NCBI GenBank assembly: GCA_018435125.1
Contig: JAHDNZ010000030.1
Span: forward strand, 1 to 52,747
DNA: 52,747 nucleotides
Direction of reading: 5' to 3'
Source of the DNA: Bacillota bacterium
GTDB taxonomy: Bacteria > Bacillota > DTU065
The translations under genes were made by a program, and so were the position numbers. Shown one piece after another: positions 29,110-36,029 of the stretch (positions are counted from its first letter, which is position 1; each line of letters opens with the position of its first letter). Below the pieces are notes generated by a model, which was not told the origin of the DNA, did no database searches, and saw only the letters and a list, made by a program, of their open reading frames with translations.

Positions 29110-29538
29110 TTAACTGCTCTTACCCAGGGCAAACAATAATTCTGCCTGAGCTACAACTTCCCCATCTACTAGAGCTTTGCTATTAACTTTGACCATGTTA
29201 CCTATAGATTGAATAATATTTACTTCCACAATAAGTTGATCTCCAGGAACTACAGGTTTGCGAAAACGTGCTTTATTAACTCCAGCAAATAAAGGGACTC
29301 CTTCTATATCTTTTAGATCTGACATAAAGGCTACCCCTGTAGACTGAGCCATGATTTCTAAGATATAAACACCGGGCAAAAGCGGGGTTTGCGGGTAATG
29401 TCCCATAAATTGTGGTTCATTTATGGTAACGTTCTTCAAGGTAACTGCTCTTTTTCCGGGTTCAAGCTCTAATACTCTGTCAATTAGAAGCATTGGGTAA
29501 CGATGTGGAAGTAAGGCCATAATCTCTTTGATATCCAT
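29110..29538 (-). CDS. fabZ: 3-hydroxyacyl-ACP dehydratase
   Basis: 142 residues, hotdog fold. LLPHRYPMLLIDRV and GHYPQTPLLPGVYILEIMAQ hold the catalytic His and Glu. It competes with LpxA for 3-hydroxyacyl-ACP, which is why it sits in lpx operons. 14 nt upstream of lpxA and 19 nt downstream of lpxC. Confidence 0.95.
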   Translation of the reverse strand: MDIKEIMALLPHRYPMLLIDRVLELEPGKRAVTLKNVTINEPQFMGHYPQTPLLPGVYILEIMAQSTGVAFMSDLKDIEGVPLFAGVNKARFRKPVVPGDQLIVEVNIIQSIGNMVKVNSKALVDGEVVAQAELLFALGKSS

Positions 29539-29557
29539 TTAAATATTCCTTTCTTTT

Positions 29558-30385
29558 CTAATCTCTTACCAGCTGCTCAACTATCTTTTGTGCTAACAAA
29601 GCATTATGCCTATGACCGGTTCTTACAGCTATGATGTGGGCTAAAAGACGATATTCCCCAATAAGCGACAGATCGCCATAGAGATCTAGAAGCTTATGCC
29701 TGGCAACTTCATTTTGAAAGCGCCGTTTATTGGCAAAGCCGTTATTATCGATTAGAACAACCATGCTCTCGTCTCCGCCTAAAGCTAATCCTTTTTGACG
29801 CATATCGGCTAACTGCTCCTTAAAGGCAATGGTTCGTGCCGGAGCTAGATCAGTTAGAAAGTCATCTCTGTTTTCTAAGTAGTCATAAAACATATCCGGG
29901 ATAGACATTCTTTCAGAAACAAAAGTATAAGAAAGTCTTAGTTCAGAAGCTGGTACAGCAACTATAAAAGCTTGTCCATCTTTAACAGTTATGGTCTCTT
30001 TGAGCTTAATAACCGGTTTGGCCTCCTGTTTTACTATACCACCTAAAGCAAGTAGCTTGTAAAATTCCAGCGCTGAGCCATCTAAGGCCGGAGGCTCCGG
30101 ACCATCAATCTCTATTTTTAGATTGTCCAGTCCTAGGCCCTGGCACGCAGCCAGAAAATGCTCTACTGTGAGAATTCTATCATTTCCTACCGCTAAGGCT
30201 GTACACAGAGGAACCTCTAAACGGTTTTCCCAAAAAACTCTAACTTCCGGTTGATTCTCTAAATCAGTTCTGATAAATCGCCTACCATAATATGCCTCTT
30301 GAGGCAGTACTTTCATTGTTACCATTTTACCTGTATGAAGGGCTCTCCCACTAATTATTACAGGATTTGCCAGTGTTTGTTGCAT
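29558..30385 (-). CDS. lpxC: UDP-3-O-acyl-N-acetylglucosamine deacetylase
   Basis: 275 residues. Zinc ligands H76 (TVEHFLAAC), H230 and D234 (RHKLLDLYGD), and the catalytic H258 in TGHRHN are all in place, as is DGSALEF. It catalyses the committed step of lipid A synthesis. No SD lies within the usual distance of the ATG; the nearest strong one (30430-30434) is 44 nt upstream across a hairpin. Confidence 0.96.
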   Translation of the reverse strand: MQQTLANPVIISGRALHTGKMVTMKVLPQEAYYGRRFIRTDLENQPEVRVFWENRLEVPLCTALAVGNDRILTVEHFLAACQGLGLDNLKIEIDGPEPPALDGSALEFYKLLALGGIVKQEAKPVIKLKETITVKDGQAFIVAVPASELRLSYTFVSERMSIPDMFYDYLENRDDFLTDLAPARTIAFKEQLADMRQKGLALGGDESMVVLIDNNGFANKRRFQNEVARHKLLDLYGDLSLIGEYRLLAHIIAVRTGHRHNALLAQKIVEQLVRD

Positions 30386-30393
30386 AATTTTAA

Positions 30394-30434
30394 CAAGTAA
30401 GCTCCAAAAAGCAGGAGACTAACTTGCTTCCTCC
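30394..30434 (-). promoter_or_regulatory. SD-hairpin-start arrangement in the lpxC leader
   Basis: A strong SD, AAAGGAGG (GGAGG at 30430-30434), is followed by an imperfect hairpin (30394-30426; arms CAAGTTAGTCTCC and GGAGCTTACTTG with one mismatch and one bulge), then 8 nt and the ATG. With the hairpin folded the SD would be about 11 nt from the start, so folding could control lpxC translation. The elements are seen; control is inferred. Confidence 0.4.
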
Positions 30435-30462
30435 TTTAATATCATTTTAAGCATTGGCATTT

Positions 30463-30491
30463 GAGATAATAATTTAATTCTTTGACCTCAA
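30463..30491 (-). promoter_or_regulatory. Weak promoter candidate for the lpxC operon
   Basis: On the minus strand TTGAGG (30486-30491) lies 17 nt from TATCTC (30463-30468). The -10 is poor, but the 236-nt gap after the ABC pair is where an lpxC operon promoter is expected. Confidence 0.3.
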
Positions 30492-30591
30492 TACCTTAAT
30501 CCCAAAAATATATATCTTCTCAAAGCTGTTAGTTCTTTTTTAATATTGACTTCTTGTGAACATAATTCTGCAAGAGTTTAGATGTTCCTTC

Positions 30592-30626
30592 AGTAAGAGG
30601 CAGGTCCAAAAGGCCTGCCTCTTACT
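30592..30626 (-). terminator. 13-bp hairpin overlapping the stop of the ABC ATPase gene
   Basis: AGTAAGAGGCAGG and CCTGCCTCTTACT pair perfectly around 9 nt, and the stem includes the stop codon at 30622-30624. No U-tract follows, so it may block 3' decay or terminate weakly rather than act as a classic terminator. Confidence 0.45.
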
Positions 30627-31362
30627 GTGCTAACTTACTTAAAGCATCTTTGGTATCCAGAAGTCTTTCTCTATACATTACACCAAGATAAGAGGATGGT
30701 TGAACAAATATTTTTTGGGGAGGAGCTTCTTCTACAATCTTGCCAGATTCCATAAGAACAAGCCGATCTGCCACTTTTAAAGCAAAGGGCATCTCATGGG
30801 TTACTACCAGCATCGTTTTTTTCTGAGCTAAAGAATCCATAATTCTTAAGATTTCATGTACATACATCGGATCTAGAGCTGCTGTTGGTTCATCCCAAAA
30901 GATAATATCTGGATCTAAAGCCAGAGCTCTGGCAATACCCACCCTTTGTTTTTCACCCCCGGAGAGCTGTCTGGGATAACGAAACCTTTTTTCCCAAAGG
31001 CCAACTGATTTTATTGCTTTTTCAGCTTTAGAAAAATCGTGCTCTCCTTCCCAAAGAGCCAGCAAAACATTTTCCAGCAGAGTAAAATGCTCAAGCAACT
31101 GAAATTCTTGAAAAACTATACCCATCTTACGTCTTTTTTTCCGTAGCATCTTTTCTGAAAGGGCTTGCAAATTGACACCTTCAAACCAGACTTCTCCTTT
31201 TTGGGGTTTAATAAGTCCCAAAGCTACTCTTATAAGCGTAGATTTGCCGCAACCGCTAGGCCCTGTTAAAACCACTGTTTCCCCTTCGTTGACGGTAAGA
31301 TTGATGTCTGATAGAACCTTAACCTTGTTTTTTTCTAAATATATGTTGTGTAATTCAAGCAT
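30622..31362 (-). CDS. ABC transporter ATPase (polar amino acid-type)
   Basis: 246 residues. Walker A GPSGCGKST, Q-loop FQEFQLLEHFTLLENV, signature LSGGEKQRVGIARAL, Walker B IIFWDEPTAALDP and the H-loop in VVTHEMPFALKVADR are complete. The nearest relatives by pattern are GlnQ/HisP-type importer ATPases. It overlaps the unusual permease-like gene by 8 nt, so the two form one system. No substrate-binding protein gene is present. Confidence 0.88.
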   Translation of the reverse strand: MLELHNIYLEKNKVKVLSDINLTVNEGETVVLTGPSGCGKSTLIRVALGLIKPQKGEVWFEGVNLQALSEKMLRKKRRKMGIVFQEFQLLEHFTLLENVLLALWEGEHDFSKAEKAIKSVGLWEKRFRYPRQLSGGEKQRVGIARALALDPDIIFWDEPTAALDPMYVHEILRIMDSLAQKKTMLVVTHEMPFALKVADRLVLMESGKIVEEAPPQKIFVQPSSYLGVMYRERLLDTKDALSKLAQ

Positions 31363-33205
31363 GCTTAAACCTCCTTAGTGAAAGCAGCTTGCGACGATTA
31401 ATCAGCTGCCAAAGACCAGGCCTGCCATCTGGAATGATAACCTGGCGGTAAAGTTCTCTCTTGGAAAGGCCTAATGCTTCTCCCGCTTCAATGCTTTTTG
31501 GGTTAAGGGGAGATATGCGGTTGGCGATAGTTATTAAAAAGGCACTGCCTAAGCCTCCGGCCATTATATAGATTACTTTAACTAAAAGTGTAGTTGAAAA
31601 AGGCATTATCAGAGCTATAAGGCTTATTTCAGTTATGCCAAGAAGCCAACCATATAAAGGAGCGAGGAAGTTTTGTTTCATATGCAGGTAACTACCCCAT
31701 AATGAATGATCAATAGCAATAAAGACCCAAAGAAGAATAACCGCAGCTGCTAAGGCAGCTAAGGGTACTATGCCGCCAACAACTCCTCCGATTTGACTTT
31801 TAATATCCTCTTTTATTTCAGCGGCGGGTTTACAGACAACTCCCGGAATCGAGGGAGCTTTCTCGGTAGTAACAACCTTGAGTGATTTCTGACGAGTTAT
31901 GGCTTCTATATCGCGCCAGCTCTTATAGATGTCTTCGTCACTCCAGGAGGGTAAACTTTCTTTAAGGGTTAATAGGGGATCTGCAGGCAAAGTTTTAATC
32001 CATTCATAAACTTTGTTTGCTAGATCAGCCCGGAAGTTTTCTGGCAATCTCCCAATTCGATCCCACAATATTAATATCTCCAATTTAGATCTTAGGGCTT
32101 CAGGCAACTCCAGATTTTGTTTTCTAGCCAGCTGTTCTAAGTCTCTAAGCAAAAGTGAAAAGTCCTGGCCTTGAAGAATTTTGGTTGCTAGTTCTTCGGC
32201 ACTTGTTTTTAAATCAATAGCCTCTGAAACAGGCTTCCAAGACTCAAGATCCCGACGCGGACTTTCTAAACGATATGTTGGCAGTGCTTCTTTAAGACGT
32301 CCACTGCCATCAAGAAGATAAGCTTTTTCGTCACCTGTTAGCTTTAAGGAATCTCCACTTACAAGGTAGATACCATCTGAAAACACACGAGCACGGAATT
32401 CACTTTTAGGTTTGGAACCAATTTTAAGAACTTGGTTGGATATAACAAGATCAGCTCCGACCGGAAGTTTTTTATCAAAGACTAATCTAGAGTTATAACT
32501 TTTTAGAAGCCTTACTGCATCACCCATAACTCCTTCGGTCGAAGCAGCTAAATACCAGTATTGTTTCCCCTCTAAGGCTTTTTCTATTTCTTCGCGAGCT
32601 TTAGCAGCTTCCTGATTGGTCTGATCGGTTAATTCAAGTTCCCAAACATAATAGGGAGCAGTTAAAGTTCTTAGCTTATTCTGAATAACTTCTAAATTTT
32701 TTCTATTGCGAGCAACCACATAAAGCCCTGTTGGCCCTTTAGCTGCAAAACGTATTTCAGGCCAGTTGTTTATCTGTTTAATAATTTTAGGATATACCTC
32801 TTGAGGTATCCCTTGCACTATAATGGCAGTATCCAGTAAAAGAGCTAATCCCGCATAGCCTGGTAGAGGGCTCACAAGTTTAGCCACCTCATCCAAAGCG
32901 CCATTTTTCAAATCCTGTTCGCCAAAACCTATCAAAATGTGAGTTTTATCACCCAAAGTTTTGCCTATCCGATAATGAAAGGCTTCTCTGCCCGAGTATG
33001 TTTCTTGTAAAGCATGCAAAAAGCCCAGAGTATTTTTCTTTTCTACCTGGACAACAACTTGGTAATCTTTTCCGCCGACCAAATCATCTAGTCCCCTTTG
33101 TACATAGAAGGCAAAGCCATGACCAGCAGCAAGAAGTGTAACTGTGAGCAAAACAATTTCTAGCAAAATCACTATGGCTAAATCTGTGTTAATTCCACCA
33201 CGCAT
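31355..33205 (-). CDS. Permease-like ABC component with a ~450-residue extracytoplasmic domain
   Basis: 616 residues. One N-terminal helix (about 9-27) is followed by a large region (28-470) with alpha/beta and helical parts that should lie outside the cytoplasm. Three helices follow (about 476-498, 513-535, 540-560), then an EAA loop (572-597: EAGEALGLSKRELYRQV, PDGRPG) and a short basic tail. The EAA loop is the ATPase docking motif of importer permeases, but the two helices that normally follow it are missing. The ATG has a GAGGAGG. I do not recognise the big domain. The ATPase gene overlaps the end, so the short C-terminus looks natural rather than a frameshift. Confidence 0.65.
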   Translation of the reverse strand: MRGGINTDLAIVILLEIVLLTVTLLAAGHGFAFYVQRGLDDLVGGKDYQVVVQVEKKNTLGFLHALQETYSGREAFHYRIGKTLGDKTHILIGFGEQDLKNGALDEVAKLVSPLPGYAGLALLLDTAIIVQGIPQEVYPKIIKQINNWPEIRFAAKGPTGLYVVARNRKNLEVIQNKLRTLTAPYYVWELELTDQTNQEAAKAREEIEKALEGKQYWYLAASTEGVMGDAVRLLKSYNSRLVFDKKLPVGADLVISNQVLKIGSKPKSEFRARVFSDGIYLVSGDSLKLTGDEKAYLLDGSGRLKEALPTYRLESPRRDLESWKPVSEAIDLKTSAEELATKILQGQDFSLLLRDLEQLARKQNLELPEALRSKLEILILWDRIGRLPENFRADLANKVYEWIKTLPADPLLTLKESLPSWSDEDIYKSWRDIEAITRQKSLKVVTTEKAPSIPGVVCKPAAEIKEDIKSQIGGVVGGIVPLAALAAAVILLWVFIAIDHSLWGSYLHMKQNFLAPLYGWLLGITEISLIALIMPFSTTLLVKVIYIMAGGLGSAFLITIANRISPLNPKSIEAGEALGLSKRELYRQVIIPDGRPGLWQLINRRKLLSLRRFKHA

Positions 33206-33228
33206 AAGGCTCCCTCCTCTTGCCTTAA

Positions 33229-33237
33229 TTATAGCAG
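33229..33237 (-). promoter_or_regulatory. Extended -10 promoter candidate for the ABC pair
   Basis: TGCTATAAT on the minus strand: a consensus TATAAT with the extended TG, 23 nt before the permease-like start and after the terminator of the aminotransferase gene. No good -35 is visible. It suggests the pair is its own transcription unit. Confidence 0.5.
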
Positions 33238-33289
33238 AATCAACGTCTCTACCCTATTGGTAAGTTCCTGCATTACAAACAGAAGCTAG

Positions 33290-33318
33290 AAAAAAAGAGG
33301 AGTGTTTAACTCCTCTTT
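33290..33318 (-). terminator. Intrinsic terminator downstream of the ABC-pair promoter boundary (after aminotransferase gene)
   Basis: AAAGAGGAGT and ACTCCTCTTT pair perfectly around 5 nt, followed on the minus strand by four further T. It begins 2 nt after the aminotransferase stop. Confidence 0.85.
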
Positions 33319-33319
33319 G

Positions 33320-34699
33320 TTATTTGCGTCCAAAAACACCTGCTAAAATAGAACTCGAACTCTTTACTGCCATTCCTAGAAAACTTTTATTGGCTTCAAA
33401 AATTTTATCAAGCGAATCAACCACATGATCAATTTCCTCTTTCGTTACTACAAGAGGTGGTTCTAGTCTGACCACATTAGGGTTATTTAGAGTATAGGCT
33501 GTAATAACTCCATATTTGTTTTGCAGTTGTCCCGCAACCAAAGAGCCCAAATACTCTTCCGAAGCTCGCGAGATAGCTCCTCCGCTTAACTTATCCAGCA
33601 TACCTTTTGGTTGTTCAAATTCTAAGCCGATTAAAAGCCCTCGGCCACGAACTTCTTTAATCAAACCATATTTTTCCTTTAGTATCTGAAGTTTATCTAA
33701 TAGATAATCTCCTAGCTCTAGGGCTTTATCAGCAAGATTGTCGTTTTTAATAACCTCTAAAGCAGCTATCCCAGCAGCAGCAGCCCAAGTATTGCCACCA
33801 AAGGTAGTCGTGTGTAAAAGGCACTTTTCTTTGGTGCCATAGGCTTTATTCCACACCTCTTCAGTCGTAATAAATACTGAAGTAGGTATAATGCCGCCAC
33901 TTAGAGATTTGGCTATACACATAATATCAGGCTTGGCTTCATCCCATTCACAGGCAAACATTTTGCCAGTTCTGCCAAGACCAGTTTGAATTTCGTCAGC
34001 GATAAATAGTGCCCCATAGGCGTGACAGATCTCCTCTACAGCTTTTAAATAACCTTTATCAGGAACTATAATTCCACCTTCACCTTGGATGGGTTCAACG
34101 ATAAATGCAGCTACATCGCCCTGCCTTAATCGCGTTTCAAGTGCTTTAGTATCATTAAAAGGAATCTTATCACAAGCCGGGACCAGAGGTTTAAAAGGTT
34201 CCTGATACTTTTGTCTGCCGGTTAGTGATAAAGCACCCATGGTCTTGCCATGAAAAGAACCTATCGTGGAAATAATCGTTGGCTTTTGGGTAGCAATGCG
34301 AGCCGCTTTAAGAGCACCTTCTACTGCCTCAGCACCACTGTTGCCAAAGAAACAGTGCTTGAGATCCCCAGGTGTAATCTCAGCTAGATTATGTGCCAGC
34401 ACTCCAGCCAAAGCCGGGAGTGAGGCTTGCATAAAATTAGGGCGCCCCACCACCTTTTTTATGGTCTCAATGACATAAGGGTGATTGTGTCCGGTATTTA
34501 AAGAGCCATACCCTCCTAGAAAGTCAAGGTATTCATTGCCTTCACTATCCCATACTTTAACACCCTCAGCTCGGACAAATAGTTTATCAAAATTAAGCAT
34601 GCCAAGCAATGAAGCAAAAGCTGTGTTGCCATATTCGCGATGGAGATCGATGATAGATTTTCTATCTAGTTTTAAGGCTTCTTCAATTGTAATCAACAA
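33320..34699 (-). CDS. Class III aminotransferase, putrescine/ornithine type
   Basis: 459 residues, PLP-dependent fold type I. It has EYLDFLGGYGSLNTGHNHP, SGAEAVEGALKAARIA, the SFHGKTMGALSLTG loop, VEPIQGEGG, IADEIQTGLGRTG and the PLP lysine in CIAKSLSGGI. Length and N-terminal extension resemble putrescine aminotransferase (PatA) more than ArgD. The start is TTG (two in tandem) after GGGGGA, 9 nt past lptA. Its presence inside the LPS-transport block is odd; a link to diamine or amino-sugar supply for the wall is only a guess. Confidence 0.82.
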   Translation of the reverse strand: MLITIEEALKLDRKSIIDLHREYGNTAFASLLGMLNFDKLFVRAEGVKVWDSEGNEYLDFLGGYGSLNTGHNHPYVIETIKKVVGRPNFMQASLPALAGVLAHNLAEITPGDLKHCFFGNSGAEAVEGALKAARIATQKPTIISTIGSFHGKTMGALSLTGRQKYQEPFKPLVPACDKIPFNDTKALETRLRQGDVAAFIVEPIQGEGGIIVPDKGYLKAVEEICHAYGALFIADEIQTGLGRTGKMFACEWDEAKPDIMCIAKSLSGGIIPTSVFITTEEVWNKAYGTKEKCLLHTTTFGGNTWAAAAGIAALEVIKNDNLADKALELGDYLLDKLQILKEKYGLIKEVRGRGLLIGLEFEQPKGMLDKLSGGAISRASEEYLGSLVAGQLQNKYGVITAYTLNNPNVVRLEPPLVVTKEEIDHVVDSLDKIFEANKSFLGMAVKSSSSILAGVFGRK

Positions 34700-34708
34700 C
34701 TATTCCCC

Positions 34709-35347
34709 CTACTTGGTTTTAGTTTTAAACTCTAATTTACCCTTGACTTTATAACTACCTTTGTCTACATTAGCTTCTAAATAGCCATCAGGACTACTTA
34801 AGGTACGATCTTCTTCAATGAGCTTTATATTGCCTGATAACTTTGCCAAACCAGTTTGATCACTAAATTCTAGTATATCACCAAAGATGGTCTTCTTCTC
34901 ATCGTTAATAATTATATCACCTTTGGCTTTAACATCCTTAACTTCGGTCCATAGTTCCACCTCGTTGGCATTAATTGTTATGGCTTTGTCTTCTCTTTTT
35001 TGCTTAATACAAACGCCGCCTAAAAGCTTAGCATATTTATTGTCGGTATCAAAGAAAACCTCTTTAGAAGTAATATCCATATTATCATTCATAATAATGC
35101 ATTCACCAAAAGCCTTTGCGATCTTCGTCTTGGTGTTGTAGATCAACTTTTGGGTAATAATTTTTGTTTTTCCTTGGCTAATAACTATCTCCTTGCCTAC
35201 AACAGTAACCTCATCACCATCGCCGCCTACCATTTCACCGTCTTCACTGACAGTAAACCATAACTCTTCTTCAGCTGCAAAAGCTGTAAAACAAATAATA
35301 AGCACTAAGACCACCATAAGAAGTGCTGGTTTTTTCTTCATAAACAT
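34709..35347 (-). CDS. lptA: Periplasmic LPS bridge protein LptA (OstA-like)
   Basis: 212 residues. A signal peptide (MKKKPALLMVVLVLIICF) precedes repeated short OstA strands such as ITSKEVFFDTDNKYAKLLGG, INANEVELWTEVKDVKAKGD and IFGDILEFSDQTGLAKLSGN. These beta-jellyroll units polymerise into the LPS bridge between LptC and LptD. Start ATG 35347 or 35341; both lie past an unusual hairpin that separates them from the SD. Downstream of lptC in the same orientation. Confidence 0.88.
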   Translation of the reverse strand: MFMKKKPALLMVVLVLIICFTAFAAEEELWFTVSEDGEMVGGDGDEVTVVGKEIVISQGKTKIITQKLIYNTKTKIAKAFGECIIMNDNMDITSKEVFFDTDNKYAKLLGGVCIKQKREDKAITINANEVELWTEVKDVKAKGDIIINDEKKTIFGDILEFSDQTGLAKLSGNIKLIEEDRTLSSPDGYLEANVDKGSYKVKGKLEFKTKTK

Positions 35348-35349
35348 AT

Positions 35350-35374
35350 GCCGGCAAACCCGGCTAACCCCTCC
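35350..35374 (-). promoter_or_regulatory. SD-hairpin-start arrangement before lptA
   Basis: The SD GGAGG (35370-35374) is separated from the ATG at 35347 by 22 nt, of which 15 form a hairpin (GCCGG, 5-nt loop, CCGGC; 35350-35364). Looping it out leaves a 7-nt spacer, close to ideal. This parallels the lpxC leader. Confidence 0.5.
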
Positions 35375-35383
35375 TTTTTCTCT

Positions 35384-36007
35384 TTATTTAGAGCCTATTT
35401 TCACTGTTAAGGGTCCTTTTATGCGGTAGTTTTGAGTTTCCCAGTTAAATTCAAGACTTGAACCGGTTACTCTTAGACCCTCGTTATCTTTTAATTCTAC
35501 ATTTTCGCTGGCGTAGAGAATTTTTTTGGGTACATCGCCTGAAAGCTTGTCTGAGATAAGTGTGTACCTGCTGGTTTGTACAACTGAGGTACCCTCGGTT
35601 GTAAACTGATCCTCTAAGATTTCATAGATCACCTTAGGTGCAGCTAATTCAAAATCTTTTTTCACTCCTGTGATTAGTACGTTTCCTATAGCTTCCAGCC
35701 TTTCATTTTTTTCATACCAATTGGCAATATTAGCTGTTAGTTTCAGCTCAGGCTCTCCTTCACTATAGGTAAACACTTCTCCTAGTGCCTGAAACTCAAA
35801 ATGGCTTTCATACTCCACCAGTTGTTCGGCTTCCAGAAAAAAGGTCGGTTTACCATCTTTGCGTTTAACAATCTGAATCATCTCAACCACTTTTTTGTAT
35901 TCACTAGGTAATGGCTCGCGTACAGGCTTTTCAGGTGCCTGCTTGCCACAACCGGTTAAAAGTAATAAGACTGTAGCTAACAAGATAAAGTGTTTAGGCA
36001 CCCTCAA
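35384..36007 (-). CDS. lptC: LptC-family lipoprotein
   Basis: 207 residues from a TTG at 36007 with GGAGG 6 nt upstream; the frame stays open into lptD, to 36088. A lipobox LLTGC follows the leader. The mature part has the LptC jellyroll (FFLEAEQLVEYES, LTANIANWYEKNERLEAIGNV, LELKDNEG-like strands). LptC docks on LptB2FG and passes LPS to LptA; usual LptC is membrane-anchored, and a lipid anchor would replace the helix here. 22 nt after lptD, 37 nt before lptA. Confidence 0.85.
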   Translation of the reverse strand: MRVPKHFILLATVLLLLTGCGKQAPEKPVREPLPSEYKKVVEMIQIVKRKDGKPTFFLEAEQLVEYESHFEFQALGEVFTYSEGEPELKLTANIANWYEKNERLEAIGNVLITGVKKDFELAAPKVIYEILEDQFTTEGTSVVQTSRYTLISDKLSGDVPKKILYASENVELKDNEGLRVTGSSLEFNWETQNYRIKGPLTVKIGSK

Positions 36008-36029
36008 AGTTATCCTCCCTCCAAGTAGC

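Noticed and set aside
30622-33205. FtsEX or Mla system for the ABC pair
   Set aside because: The ATPase lacks FtsE-like features I would expect, the permease-like protein has an EAA loop that FtsX lacks, and no MlaD/MlaE-type domain is present.
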